Numbered from the stretch's first letter, positions 20,205 to 30,940 are shown. The stretch is DNA of 64,000 nt from Diploptera punctata (GCA_030220185.1 JASPKZ010001241.1:1348501-1412500); one strand, 5' to 3'. Notes: generated by a model from the sequence alone, not told the origin. A program made the numbers and translations.

Positions 20205-20478
20205 AACCGTTAAGTCTCGTAGACTACGATGGCCAGGACATATTGCACGTATGGAGAATGAAAGACTTGCATGGAGGCTTCTTGTAGGAAAGCCAGAGGG
20301 AAAACGCCCAGTTGGTAGACCAAGAAAGAGATGGGAGAATAACATTAACTATAATTTGAGGGAAGTAGATTATACAGGGAATGATTGGAAAGCATTAGCT
20401 CAGGATAGGGATGTATGGAGAGCTTATGTCCGTGCGGCCATGAATCTACAGGTTCGATAGTGCCAGTGAGTAAGTAAG
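20205..20478 (+). mobile_element. RTE-like LINE family K, 3' end
   Basis: The last ~85 codons of the ORF, stop at 20458-20460, a short 3' UTR and a GTAA-repeat tail. Truncated relatives occur at 25785, 32183, 34600, 56340 and 62752, which makes this the most frequent LINE end in the window. It is directly next to the broken LINE at 17026-20195. Confidence 0.85.
20251..20460 (+). pseudogene. LINE family K ORF2 C-terminus
   Basis: 69 codons from an internal ATG. The frame is already open upstream, with RRLRWPGHIARM. GKRPVGRPRKRWENNI and DWKALAQDRDVWRAYVRAAM follow. This is the typical C-terminal tail of RTE-like LINEs. It is intact to the stop, but the RT is missing. Confidence 0.75.
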
Positions 20479-20479
20479 T

Positions 20480-21023
20480 TCAAATGTTTTCGGGATAAAA
20501 CTAGGCCGGATTTTATACAAATTAGGACAAACAGTTCCTTAGGATCAGTTTCCGTGGAAAGGAAGTAAAAGTATGGGTTCTACGATCGTACGTTAATTTC
20601 AACTTGAAGAACCTGAAAATTACCTAAATTTCTCAGCTTTTTCCGTTCGTATGTGCTTGCTTTGCTACTTTATGTACACGGAAATTACCCATATTTTGTT
20701 TTTACTGATGATTATGATGCTGAAGAGAACGGAAAACGCAACACCCGGTGCCGGGACGTAACCTATTCATGTAAAAAAACAGAGACGTCGCCAAGGGACC
20801 TTCCACTTTCATCGGTACTATGTACAGAGTCCAATGAAATAAACCGAGAACATTTATCTGGTTTTAGTGGAATTGGATCAACTTAAAATTGTAAAACAAG
20901 ACCTGAGTCGAAACGTACCTGTATTATCAGTTTTTAAAGTAGTTTGTATTTGATTCCAATAATCTTGTATAAATATTAAGTTTAAGTATGGAAATATGTG
21001 GATGATTTCAGACCTTATTTAGG
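20480..21023. other. Unannotated stretch
   Basis: One 77-codon frame (20653-20886) has no recognisable domain. No repeat seen. Confidence 0.35.
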
Positions 21024-21789
21024 CAAAATTAATATAAAATTATAGAATATTCACCTGAAAGGTCCGTCTCCTCAACTTAATTATCATTTAACTGTAGCGC
21101 TTTCGGGACTTGTCCCATCATCGGCAGGATTCAAAACTGGTGTTTCACTGAAGATCTGGTAGAGGGGGTTGCATGTATTTGGTTCGTTTTCGTTTATCAG
21201 GCTGTCGTTGTGAGCTGCTTTCATGATTTCCATCTCTTCGAGTACGTTTATCTTCGCTGGATTATTTTCTCTGTGCATTACTGTTAGGGTGTTTTCAATA
21301 TTTAACATGCGATGTCCTTCATGGATGACGTGTTTTGCATAACTTGATTTCCCTTCTGCGTGAATGAAGTCTCGAAAATGTTCTTTGAATCTGATGTTAA
21401 AACTCCTGTTTGTCCTTCCTATATAAAATTTGTTGCAGTCCTTACATGTTAGTTTATAAACTCCTTTGCTGTTGAAAATGTTATTTTCTTCAATATTATT
21501 GTTTATTATGTTGTTTAATTTGTTATTGGTTTCTGTATGCTATTTTTACGTTTTTATCGGCTTTCTTTAGTGCATTGGCTAATTTTGTCGTTTCTTTTCC
21601 TGTGTATGTAAGTGTTATCCATGTTTTCTTGTTGTTGTCAGATTCTTTTTCTAGTTTAGTTATGTTGGTTATGTTGTTCTTCCTTTTTTTGTTTTTTTAC
21701 GAGTTTATCTATGAATTCTTCATTATAGCCATTGGTTTTTGCCATATACTTAATGTAGTTGAGTTCTTGGATATAATTGTCTTTGCTTA

Positions 21790-22278
21790 ATGGGAGTTTC
21801 AAAGCATAAAAACGTAAAAATATCATACAGAACCAATAACAAATTAAACAACATAATAAACAATAACATTGAAGAAAATAACATTTTCAACAGCAAAGGA
21901 GTTTATAAACTGACATGTAAGGACTGCAACAAATTTTATATAGGAAGGACAAACAGGAGTTTTAACATCAGATTCAAAGAACATTTTCGAGACTTCATTC
22001 ATGCCGAAGGTAAATCAAGCTATGCAAAACACGTCATCCATGAAGGACATCGCATGTTAAATATTGAAAACACCCTAACAGTAATGCACAGAGAAAATAA
22101 TCCAGCGAAGATAAACGTACTCGAAGAGATGGAAATCATGAAAGCAGCTCACAACGACAGCCTGATAAACGAAAACGAACCAAATACATGCAACCCCCTC
22201 TACCAGATCTTCAGTGAAACACCAGTTTTGAATCCTGCCGATGATGGGACAAGTCCCGAAAGCGCTACAGTTAAATGA
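21790..22278 (+). CDS. GIY-YIG endonuclease domain of a Penelope-like element (partial)
   Basis: 162 codons. GVYKLTCKDCNKFYIGRTNRSFNIRFKEHF spans roughly residues 37-66. It contains the Tyr of the first motif, the YIG with its Arg, and downstream residues of the GIY-YIG nuclease. A Cys pair (CKDC) sits where PLEs keep a CCHH-type finger, and H residues follow near residues 77-91. The RT half is absent because the copy is 5' truncated, so the ATG at 21790 is probably not native. The end of the frame runs through the hammerhead-like core. The minus-strand twin (21308-21084) shows the same C-terminus. Confidence 0.75.
   Translation: MGVSKHKNVKISYRTNNKLNNIINNNIEENNIFNSKGVYKLTCKDCNKFYIGRTNRSFNIRFKEHFRDFIHAEGKSSYAKHVIHEGHRMLNIENTLTVMHRENNPAKINVLEEMEIMKAAHNDSLINENEPNTCNPLYQIFSETPVLNPADDGTSPESATVK
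22234..22270 (+). ncRNA. Hammerhead-ribozyme-like core in a PLE end
   Basis: CCGATGA stands where CTGANGA is expected, followed by a GGGAC/GTCCC stem and GAAA, with a short CTG/CAG outer pairing. PLEs are known to carry minimal hammerhead ribozymes in their terminal repeats. The change at core position 4 could impair cleavage. The inverted twin is at about 21093-21129 on the minus strand. Confidence 0.5.
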
Positions 22279-22338
22279 TAATTAAGTTGAGGAGACGGAC
22301 CTTTCAGGTGAATATTCTATAATTTTATATTAATTTTG

Positions 22339-22495
22339 AATAAACCTCAACGGAACACATCATGAATCTTATAAAAGTTTATTTAGGCATTCAATAAATC
22401 CTACTAGCATGAAGTAATGAGAAATAATTCCAAAATTTAGCTTTTATAGTAACATTACAATATTTCATTACTTCCCAAATTTTTTTCTGATTCTT
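22339..22495. other. Short unannotated spacer
   Basis: AT-rich; nothing recognised. Confidence 0.3.
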
Positions 22496-22875
22496 TAAAA
22501 ACTTCTTCCTTTCATGTGATAGACCTAGTGGTCTGTTACGGTCTCAATCCAACGTTTGAAGGGTCTGCCCAAAGATTTCTTGCCTGCGGCTGGTAATTTA
22601 AGATTCGACGTGGTATTCTTGTTCTTCTCATTCTTCTTACGTGAGATTTCCAGTTATTCCTGTATTTTGTACATATTCCATGACTGATTCTCTTTGCAAT
22701 TCTTTGAGAATCTCAGAATTCTTTTTATGGTCTGTTCTTGAGTAACCTGCAGTACTTCTCATAAATTTCCTATCTGCCGCAGTTAGTCTTTGTTCATCTA
22801 CACTGCGAATTGTCCAGGCCTCACTGCCGTAACATAATATGGGTCTGGCCAGTTTAACTAAATTCGTAAAATACT
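22496..22875 (-). mobile_element. RTE-like LINE family M, 3' end
   Basis: Minus-strand reading gives LARPILCYGSEAWTIRSVDEQRL, FMRSTAGYSRTDHK and NSEILKEL, with later frameshifts. The 3' end, CTTCTTCCTTTCATGTGATAG in plus sense, is the same as at 61250-61275. The copy is 5' truncated near 22875. Confidence 0.75.
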
Positions 22876-23110
22876 GTAAACAAAATCAATTCTCAATATG
22901 TATTATTTATCGTTCATAACAAAGAACTGGCACCATTCCATATCACTCCTGACCCCTATTTCCAATTATAACCAACTATTAATATTAATTCAAACAACAG
23001 CTGACAACTCAAGTATTTTTGGCCTGATTTCCCATATAAAATATATACTCCTAACGTCCTTCGTGGAGATAGAGGTGCTCCTCTATTAAGAGATCCATTA
23101 CCAAATTTCG
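22876..23110. other. Unannotated spacer
   Basis: A 63-codon frame (22898-23089) has no recognisable domain. Nothing else is seen. Confidence 0.3.
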
Positions 23111-23111
23111 T

Positions 23112-23191
23112 TGACCATATGTCAATCACTGATTATCTGTAGCAAAATAAGGATTTGTTTCCCTTCAGAAAATCAGTGATTGACATATGGT
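23112..23191. repeat. Inverted repeat with 22-base arms
   Basis: GACCATATGTCAATCACTGA at the left is matched in reverse complement at about 23169-23191, around ~35 bases. It may be a tiny MITE, but no clear duplication is visible. Confidence 0.6.
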
Positions 23192-23274
23192 CAGCACATC
23201 GCTCCAATGAAACATCTAGTGGCCAACAAATTTTAATTTGTGTTAAATTTGCTCAGAGGCACTAATTTAAGCTT

Positions 23275-23430
23275 GATGCTCTTTTATAAGACCGAACTTT
23301 TTCAGACTCGGTACCTACCGCTTAAAATCCCTAATGAAGGGCTTTTCTAAAAATCCGTCCATCCCGACCGGCTTCGAACACACCATCCTACGAACAAGAG
23401 GCAAGAACATAAACACTAGACTTTCTTAAG
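23275..23430 (-). mobile_element. Decayed SINE family D copy
   Basis: It follows the order of the copy at 7621-7810: an AAATCC region, CGACCGGCTTCGAACA (B box in plus sense), then AGAGGCAAG and CACTAGAC. It is much more mutated. Confidence 0.65.
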
Positions 23431-23479
23431 AAGAAAGAGCGATATATATATATATATATATATATAATGTATTTATTTG

Positions 23480-23965
23480 ATTTATTTATTTATTCACCTG
23501 TTAATTAATTTATTTATATTTATTTACCCTGCTGGAGTTATGTGCATGTTGTCTTCTCTTCCACCAAAACAGGCAGACATAATGTTTTATTAAAATATAC
23601 GATCGTAATCAATGTAATAGTAGGGTTTGACAAAAATGAAACTAGTGATTATAATAATATTAACGATGATTAAAATGAAAGCTAACAATAATACATAAAC
23701 AAAGCAGGATAAAAGTTTAGTTTACAGCCCGTGATATTAAAAAAATATAGCAAGTAAAATAATGAAAATATGTGTGCCAGTCTGTATGTTACTTATAATG
23801 TTTAGATTAAAATAATGATTGGTATTAGTAGGTCTACTATTTAATAAAAGCAAAAGGAAATCAATTATACAATATTATTGGAATCAAATACAATCGTGCC
23901 AAAAATACCATAATGAGGTGACCTAATAACATAGTTACTAAATAATTCTTCAGCTTGTTTTTACA
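23480..23965 (-). mobile_element. 3' UTR of a CR1/L2-like LINE
   Basis: TTTATTTACCCTGCTGGAGTTATG...CTTCTCTTCCACC parallels the 3' end at 5850-5895. The far edge (AATAATTCTTCAGCTTG) parallels 6270-6295 at the ORF end. Only the untranslated part is present. A (TA)n tract precedes it at about 23443-23466. Confidence 0.65.
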
Positions 23966-23989
23966 TTACACTTCTTTTTCTTTCTCTTC

Positions 23990-24425
23990 TTCTTCTTCTT
24001 CCTCTATGCATGAAAGCTGGCAGCTTGTTGCGTGTTCATTCACTACAGGTCCGGGGTGTGGTGACGTCCTTCCATCGTAGTTGTGGTCGTCCTAAAAGCC
24101 TTTTCTGCTGAGGTGTCCAGTCACGTACTTTTATGTTCTCTTTCCCATTAATCGCTCTAACATTCCAGCATATTGTTCTTCCATCTCTTGTTCCTTTTCG
24201 TTTGCTAGTTTGCTCCAATTTATCAGTCCGGTTTACTTCGTGAATGTTTCTATGAGTAATGAAAATTTTACATCTTGGAAGTCTGTTACTAGTCCTTCTT
24301 CTTCGATGGATATCTCTTTTAGTCTGGACCTTTTTCCATGACCTGCCAGGCATGGGAGGCCCTGTTGGTAGATACACTACCGCCTGTATGGAGTCATTAG
24401 GACTCACAAACCCCACCACCACGTC
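23990..24425 (-). mobile_element. LINE-derived remnant with GAA-rich tail
   Basis: A 128-codon frame (24422-24036, minus) ends with QKRLLGRPQLRWKDVTT, which resembles the GRPxxRW end of RTE-like ORF2 proteins. The start of the frame is not recognisable. The element ends in a GAA-rich (TTC in plus sense) tail at about 23976-24001. Confidence 0.45.
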
Positions 24426-24460
24426 AAGGTAGAGATACCGACGGTGGGGTTAAATTATAC

Positions 24461-24543
24461 ATGGTGGGTGGGTATGTGGGTAGGTGGGTAGGTGGGTAGG
24501 TAGGTAGGTAGGTAGGTAGGTAGGTAGGTAGGTAGGTAGGTAG
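24461..24543. repeat. (GTAG)n microsatellite
   Basis: Starts as GGTGGGTA-type units and settles into pure GTAG repeats. Confidence 0.95.
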
Positions 24544-24544
24544 A

Positions 24545-25352
24545 GGTCAAGCTAATATAAAGCGTGTAAAAACAACGTGCTGCAACGAACCATCTGCTTA
24601 GTGACGTTGCTGTTTTTGCTTTTATTTTATCTATACCTCGGAACTTTGTACCCTAAATGAAAACGACACCGTTTCCAGTTGATATTTACATCGTCTTCTG
24701 CATTATTATTTTCCAAAAATTATAAACAGTTCTCTATGAGGACTATTTGGCATATACTTCATGGCGTTTATAAGATGTGTAGGTAATTTATACTTAACGT
24801 AGAATATATAACAAATACAATATTAAAGCTTAAACTGGATGTGATTGTAATATTGCTTTGACTGCATAAGTGAATTATGCGAAGTTGTTAGATTCAGTGA
24901 TGCAGACGAGATCGTGTCCGCTTGGTTAAATTTCTGTTAAGTTACCATCCTACACAGTCAGATCAATACATGCTGCTAATGAAGATATCCGGACATGGTC
25001 CTGTTAATTACATTCTGACGGTGTATGAACAGGCATATATTGTCGATTGTATTGTCCCATTAATTAATATAAAACTCGTGTGCTCTGGAAAACGGAATAA
25101 ATTAATTTAGTATATAAAGCTATCATTAATTTATCCGATGGATATTTACATAATGGTACGCAAGTCTAATCTGTATAATTTGTATGTAAGATAATTTACA
25201 TTACACTATATCAAAACACAAACAGAATTCACTTTCATCACTTATTTTCTAATCGTGAGACATATTTGTTAGATCTCAGCAAAAGAATATTAAGCATGTT
25301 TAAGAAGATTTCATTATTAATAAAATTCATTGTTAAAACCGTTGAGGTGGAG
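24545..25352. other. Unannotated AT-rich stretch
   Basis: No gene or repeat recognised. The 62-codon frame at 24922 has no recognisable domain. Confidence 0.4.
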
Positions 25353-25397
25353 AGTCATAAAATAAAATAAGTTAAAATATACCTTCTTGGTCATAGA

Positions 25398-25589
25398 ATG
25401 AACTCAATAGAAGACACCCTTACAATAGTACACAAAGAGGGAAATCCAACAAAAATCAACATATTGGAAGACCTGCAAATTATCAAGGAAATAGACAACA
25501 AGCTTTTAATAAATGAAAGCACTCTGACTAAACAACCCAACATAAGATATCGTCATGAAGAAGCTTTAGTCACGACAATACCACATTAG
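25398..25589 (+). pseudogene. PLE C-terminal fragment
   Basis: 63 codons: NSIEDTLTIVHKEGNPTKINILEDLQI matches, at lower identity, the C-terminal part of the PLE frame at 21790-22278. It starts after the GIY-YIG core, so it has no nuclease function. Confidence 0.7.
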
Positions 25590-25635
25590 TACCAGCAGCG
25601 TCAAACATCATACTAGATATTGTAGCGAAGAAGGA

Positions 25636-25675
25636 CCTGCTGAAGATGGAACGGATGTTCTGAAAGGCCTACAAG
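25636..25675 (+). ncRNA. Hammerhead-ribozyme-like core
   Basis: CTGAAGA fits the CTGANGA core exactly. It is followed by a GGAAC/GTTCT stem with a GGAT loop, then GAAA and a self-complementary GGCC. It occupies the same place as the motif at 22234-22270 and has the most complete core in the window. Confidence 0.55.
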
Positions 25676-25784
25676 CATAAAGAATACATATTTTATAAGT
25701 TGAGGACGACGGATCTTACCCAAGAAGACATATTGTAACTTATTTTATTTTAAGATTTCATTATTTTTTTCTTCTTTCACTGAC

Positions 25785-26050
25785 TCAATTTTCAGTTCAC
25801 ACACTGGCACTATCGAACCCGTAGGTTCATGGCCGCGCGGACATAAGCTCTCCATACATCTCTATCCTGAGCCAATGTTTTCCAATCATTCCCTATATAA
25901 TCTACTTCCCTCAAATCATAGTTAATATTATTCCCCCACCCCATTCTTGTTCTACCAACTGGGCGTTTTCCCTCTGGATTTCCTACAAGTAGCTTCTATG
26001 TACGTCTTTCATTCCCCATTCGTACCACGTGTCCTCAATGTTCAGTTATT
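25785..26050 (-). mobile_element. LINE family K 3' end
   Basis: The minus strand matches 20205-20478 through GKRPVGR, the ENNIN-like block, the stop and the CACTGGCAC (plus-sense) 3' UTR. The coding frame has small changes. Confidence 0.8.
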
Positions 26051-26259
26051 GAAATTAACTAATTAAATATCTAAATCACTGGCACCAGCCTAGAAATTCA
26101 TGTAAGTGCCGATATGTACGCCTGTTATACTTTATATCCCTACATTCAGCCAACATTTTACAATATTTACCAACACATTAGCATGATTGTTATTCTCTTG
26201 ATTATTATTCTCTCACTTCATTTCTGGCCCTTCAATTATTCTTTTACAAAAAGTATCAT

Positions 26260-26485
26260 GCCTATATTTCATTCCACATTTGACCCATATGTTTTGACCG
26301 TCGCAGTATAGGAGACTTAACGGTTCTTTCTACATCAGGGTTCCCATAAGTATCATTGATTTCCATTTACCTATCTATTCGCCTCTATTCGCTCCAAAAA
26401 TTTTCCTAAGTACTTTATATCAAATAGGTCCAACTCGTAATAGTCTCTTTTCTATTACTGATACCATATTTTCGCACCCATATAA
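26260..26485 (-). mobile_element. RTE-like LINE ORF2 remnant
   Basis: Minus-strand reading gives YGCENMVSVIEKRLLR, LRKIFG and further pieces with stops. These recall the YGCETW...LRRIFG region of RTE-like LINEs. Its relation to the family K end just downstream is likely but not proven. Confidence 0.5.
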
Positions 26486-26512
26486 TTGGATATATATAGA
26501 TATATATATATA

Positions 26513-26826
26513 TTCTGCCTGAAGGCAGGTCCTTCACTGCAATCATAGCATTTTCATGCTATGTTTGCAGCTTTACTAAGGAATTGTAGGTGTGGTAGCT
26601 TCCCATTGCTTTCCACACCAGAGAAGGATGATGATACTGATGATGATGATGATGGCCATATGATTTCCGGGACCGTTTGGGCCTTAACGTTTTCCTGACA
26701 TTTGTCTTACACGTGAGGAAAAACCCCGATAAAAGCCTCACCCAGGAAAACTGTCCCGAACAGGGATCGAACCCGGGCCCGCTGCGTGACAAGGCAGGAC
26801 GTACCCCGAGACCACAGCAGTGGGCA
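26513..26826 (-). mobile_element. SINE family A copy, nearly full length
   Basis: From ATTCTGCCTGAAGGCAGG (3' end, plus sense) to GAGACCACAGCAGTGG (5' head). The B box region is GGATCGAACCCGGG. (TA)n tracts flank both sides. Confidence 0.85.
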
Positions 26827-26966
26827 TATATATATATAAAATACTTATGAGAAAAATTAGAATGGAAACGATCTCAGTACAGCAAAATAGTACACGTTTC
26901 CAGAGTTGAGTTTGTTACACTTCTTTCTAACCGTCTTTGTAGTTTGTTGTTATAATTTCAAAGTAG

Positions 26967-27575
26967 TTGAATTCAGTCCTTTCTATAAGATTTGACTTAT
27001 TCTATATAGTGTCCATTCTCATTTTAATAATGTACATCTACATCCACACAGACAAATATTCACTAAATGACGCTGTTGCCAAAATTAACGAGGATCTTGA
27101 CTCACTAATGACTTGGACAGTTAAATATGGACTGCAATTAAATCCTAAAAAGTCACAATCAATCATTATGGGTCATCAGAGACTATTATCTACAATTAAC
27201 CTAAACACAGTTTCGCATGTGTCACTAAACGGAGTTCAAATCCCTTATAGTGAGACAGTAAAAATTCTAGGAGTATTTATTGACAAAAACTTAAATTGGA
27301 ATACACAAATAAACCATACATGCAAAACAGTCTTCTCAATAATACATTCATTAAATCGTGTACGAAATTGTTTGCCATTCGCCCTTAGGAAAATGTTAGT
27401 AGAAACACTTGCAATGCCCCATTTTGATTATTGTGACACTCTTTTTACAGACTTAAATATTATTTCCACTCAAAGACTTCAACGTGTTCATAATTCTTGC
27501 GCACGTTTTATTTGTGGTATCGCAAATTTGACCATGTTACACCGTCCCTGGAACAATTATCGTGGTTTCGTCTAA
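26967..27575 (+). pseudogene. LINE RT C-terminal half
   Basis: The LINE-related part begins near 27045. It includes WTVKYGLQLNPKKSQSIIMG (palm after the catalytic loop), VKILGVFIDKNLNW (the YLG-type block) and MPHFDYCDTLF...RLQRVHNSCARFI. The catalytic YADD is not included. The frame shifts near 27530-27560 into the next piece, so it is not functional. Confidence 0.75.
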
Positions 27576-28305
27576 GAGATCGTAGAACTGTCCATTCCCT
27601 ATCCCTTCTCTATAAAATACTTCACACATCATCGCCTAATTATTTATCACGCCGCTTCATCAGACTATCCGACACACATAATCTTGACACTCGATCCCAT
27701 CAGCACATTGTCCTTTATATCCCGCCTCATCACACTGTATATTATTCATTATCTTTTACGGTGTCACTTACCAAAACATGGAATTCCCTTCCACCCTATG
27801 TCAGAGACTGTCAAACTATAACATCCTTCAAAAACAAATTAAAGAATTATTAATAACAAACTAACTTATACACCTCACTGATAGTATTCTTTTAGCAATA
27901 TTAATATATTTAATTATTAATGTAAATAATATTAAGAATAACAAATATTTTTAATTTGTTTTGTTTTAAATATTGTATAATCGTAAAATTAGTTTTCTAT
28001 ATCTCACTATTTTCCTGTTTTTATATACACTAGACAGGGACAATTTAATATGTCTTGCTTGTATACATTTTATTATTAGTTTTAGTCTTAATTTTAACTA
28101 ATATTAACTGGTTGTATTATAGATCGTAATATGTATATTAGATATTATCTTTTGATCAAATTTTTACTTAGTGTTTAATATTAGAGTTAATTAAGATTGT
28201 TATATTCTTATGTAATATATGTTTGTCCTGGTGAGTGGAAGAGAAGGCCACATGGCCTTAACTCCACCAGGCTAAATAAATCTTAAATCTTAAATCTTAA
28301 ATCTT
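27045..28305 (+). mobile_element. CR1/L2-like LINE, 5' truncated, ending in TCTTAAA repeats
   Basis: The second half of the RT and the C-terminus (two frames), a 3' UTR and a TCTTAAA-repeat tail (about 28280-28303) after the conserved GGCCACATGGCCTTAACTCC. It is a sister of the minus-strand copy at 5825-6572. Confidence 0.85.
27497..27853 (+). pseudogene. LINE ORF2 C-terminus
   Basis: 118 codons: HVTPSLEQLSWFRLRDRRTVH, then the YKILH and SFTVSLTKTWNSLPPYV blocks. It overlaps the preceding frame by ~80 bases, which marks a single frameshift. Confidence 0.75.
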
Positions 28306-28410
28306 CTGCGGTTGACCCAATTTAGTAATATTGATATTCACTTCCAAACATTGTTTGGAGTACAGTGTTGACTTTCTTTATAATCTTACTTTCCTCCAGT
28401 AATTATTATT

Positions 28411-29291
28411 ATATACAGCTTTCCTCACTAGTGGATTGCCTCAAGGACAAAGTGATACAGACTATTAATTTTCGAAATTGATGAAATACATTTTGTAAAT
28501 AAATTAAAAAATTTCAAATTATAATTGAAGTATACATCCCATAAAGCCATAAAGTAGATATTTTTTAAAGATGGTTTCTTAAAATTGATCGTCTAATGGC
28601 AGCGATGGCAATTTTAGAAAGATACACTCTGTCCAAATCTAAGATATTCCAAAATTTAGCTAAGAATCTTGGTATAGGACCTCTTGCCCCGATCGTAAAT
28701 CCTGTGACAGTTACACTATCTAATTGGTATTTATCTTCGTAATAGTAATTGTTGGCTGACATATGGCTATCGTTTCACAGTCAACTTCCTCAGGTTGGCC
28801 ACTATGAGTCTCAAAACGGATTGTGGGATCTAATATCATTCCAATTTTAGAAGACGGTCTATATGCAATAATATCTATTCGTCTGTTACTCCCATTAGTA
28901 GCCACACCATGAACTTCCTCACAAACTGTGTATCCATAATCTCGCAAGGCTTCTGCCATAATGTTTCGAATAGTGTGGTTTCGAATGTTTCTCAGTGATT
29001 CACCAAACTGACAAGCCCCAAGGACGTGTGCAAGGGTTTCGTGCTCTCTGCGACGTCTACAGAGGGCAAAGAACGCACCGCGGCGCCGATACATAGGCTT
29101 GCATTTTAATTGCTTCTCTCCATTCAGAACAAGACAATCGCTGATGATCACGAATCCATTGATTTGCCGTTGTATATTCATTGTAGAGAACAACACCTTT
29201 TTCTATATGAGGAAGTTGACTCCAGAGAACTGTTTCTTTGTCTCTTAGTTTTTTTCCTGAGTATCCTTGCATCTGGTGAAGACTTCGAGTA
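28411..29291 (-). mobile_element. R2-like LINE 3' part (restriction-like endonuclease type)
   Basis: The minus strand carries the C-terminal zinc-binding and endonuclease-like region (29272-28720) followed by a 3' UTR down to about 28411. A second copy of the 3' UTR lies at 30465-31080 in the same orientation. Both appear dispersed; I see no rDNA flanks. Confidence 0.65.
28720..29196 (-). pseudogene. R2-like Cys/His and restriction-like endonuclease fragment
   Basis: 158 codons. CRRRREHETLAHVLGAC gives a Cys/His knuckle of the C..H....C type. RRIDIIAYRPSSKIGMILDPTIRFE resembles the (K/R)PDI...D region of the endonuclease found C-terminal to the RT in R2-group LINEs. The overlapping frame 29272-29057 carries the preceding block (PHIEKGVVLYNEY...WIRDHQRLSCSEWREAIK), so a frameshift separates the two. 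The RT itself is missing. Confidence 0.65.
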
Positions 29292-29299
29292 TTAATATT

Positions 29300-30460
29300 G
29301 ATGTGGTCGGCTAATTTACTTCAACATATATCAATCAGTAAGTGAATAATATCACGTTTGAGTCTCCATATATTTGCTAGTATACACTAGTAGGCTACAA
29401 AATATAATATCAGAGGAGATACTCTATTTAAAAAATACACCGTGTCCACAAATATAGTATCATAATTTAAACTACTTCGCTTTGGATAATCGTATCCAAA
29501 TGAAATCGGTGACAATCAAAAGAGAAACTCAAAACGTTTTTGCTATACCTCATAAACATTGAATGTGGCCCCCAATTGTAACGCTGCAGACATCGTGTCT
29601 GATAAATATCAAACAATGAACCCATATCGACCACAAAAAAACATGATTAAATTAATTTAGTTTCTGTATATTATATAATATTATATACTATTTTAGTGCT
29701 TCTTTTATACCATATTCTCAGTACACATCTGTTCACTGTGTGTGTATTTCAATATGTTGCTGTTTTAAATAATTACTCTACTTCAGCATTATTCACGTGC
29801 CATATGCAGAATATTTACTACTTCCTTATGTGATATCATAATTATTTCTAAATATACTATTTGTGCAAATACTGTGGGTGATATGATGTTTTGAGTCTGA
29901 TTTTCGAATTCAGGAGGTCGAAATACTTCAAGATCGCCTACATTTTCGAAAAAAAAAACGTTTTTGTAACATTGCGATTTGTTGCATTGTGTTATGATTC
30001 TTGTCATCTCCTTCATAGTTTGAAAATTAGCTGTAAGGTTATTCTGCACCATTAATAGAGTTCAGCTTGAAATTTGACGATGTTTATAGAGCTCGTACGT
30101 AAGTTTTATATCTGTTCGTTCCATAGTATTTTATGTTCTCGTCAGTCATATTTGCTTACTTTATTACGAGTGAGTCCATGTGCATACTAATTAAATGTTT
30201 CCTGAATTATGTAATTTTCGATCTCAACAGACCTCCTGCGTTTCACGGTAGGATATTAAAGGTTTTCCTTTCATCTTTCTTCTACTTGTGATTGGTTATG
30301 CCGTAAAATGGGTATTTTGTTGAGGCGATATCACGGCTCTGTTACTTATTTAGTACCACGAAGGGTACACGAATGAAACACCTAAAATACGCAGATGTTC
30401 TGTAATATGGTAGTATTATAAATTGTTCTCTGGGACCTGTGTTATACCAAAAGCGGATTT
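29300..30460. other. Unannotated stretch
   Basis: An 87-codon minus frame (29789-30052) is AT-rich with no recognisable domain. Nothing else recognised. Confidence 0.4.
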
Positions 30461-30668
30461 TTTATTATAGACAGCTTTCCTCATGGATTGCCGCAAGGAT
30501 AAAGTGATACAGACAATTTTTTTCTAAATTGATTAAATAAATTTTGTAAATAATTACATTTTTCAAATTTTAATTGTAAGTATATTCTTAAACTAGAATT
30601 GTTGTATAAATGGTTTCTTAAAATTGAAATTTACCCTCTAATGGCAGCGATGGCAATTTTAGAAAGAT

Positions 30669-30765
30669 AAACGCATGTGGATGTGAGGCCAGCAGCCGGA
30701 TTGTAGGCCACAGGCCTTTTAGGCCTGTCGCACAGTGGAGTGTTATCACCATCATCATCCATGCA
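30669..30765 (+). mobile_element. SINE family B 3' fragment
   Basis: CATGTGGATGTGAGGCCAGCAGCCGG through AGGCCTGTCGC matches the last ~75 bases of the SINE B copy at 55309-55611. Confidence 0.75.
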
Positions 30766-30774
30766 AGTATTAAG

Positions 30775-30940
30775 TCATGTGGCCTGTTACGGTCTCAAAG
30801 AGGAATTTTCCTTCCAGCGCTTTTTTGGACGTCCCAGTGATATTTTACCTTCGGGGGGCAGTAATGAAACATGACTTTTGGAATTCTATGAGTTGGCAAA
30901 CCAGAACAACTGGCAAACCAATCTTTCGACGAATGGAGCT
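30775..30940 (-). mobile_element. LINE C-terminal fragment, degraded
   Basis: The plus-sense GTGGCCTGTTACGGTCTCAA resembles the end of LINE family M (61265-61300). Minus-strand reading gives weak basic sequence of the KKRW type. It is partial and uncertain. Confidence 0.4.

Larger units (their letters stand above)
21024..22338. mobile_element. Penelope-like element: two opposed 3' ends, ~530-bp inverted arms
   Basis: Bases 21024 to about 21555 are the reverse complement of about 21800-22338, at very high identity. The minus-strand copy continues through the loop to about 21789, where the reading ELNYIKYMAKTNGYNEEFI identifies the PLE region before the endonuclease. The plus-strand copy starts abruptly at about 21790. 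Both ends carry the same terminal landmarks, including a hammerhead-like core. This partial inverted repeat is characteristic of PLEs. Confidence 0.85.
25353..25754 (+). mobile_element. Penelope-like element 3' end with inverted flanks
   Basis: A plus-strand PLE C-terminus and terminal region are enclosed by short inverted flanks: 25358-25390 matches the reverse complement of 25720-25752, including AAAATAAAATAAGTT and CTTCTTGG. The terminal GTTGAGGACGACGG sequence is like the one in the foldback at 5370-5732. Confidence 0.75.
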
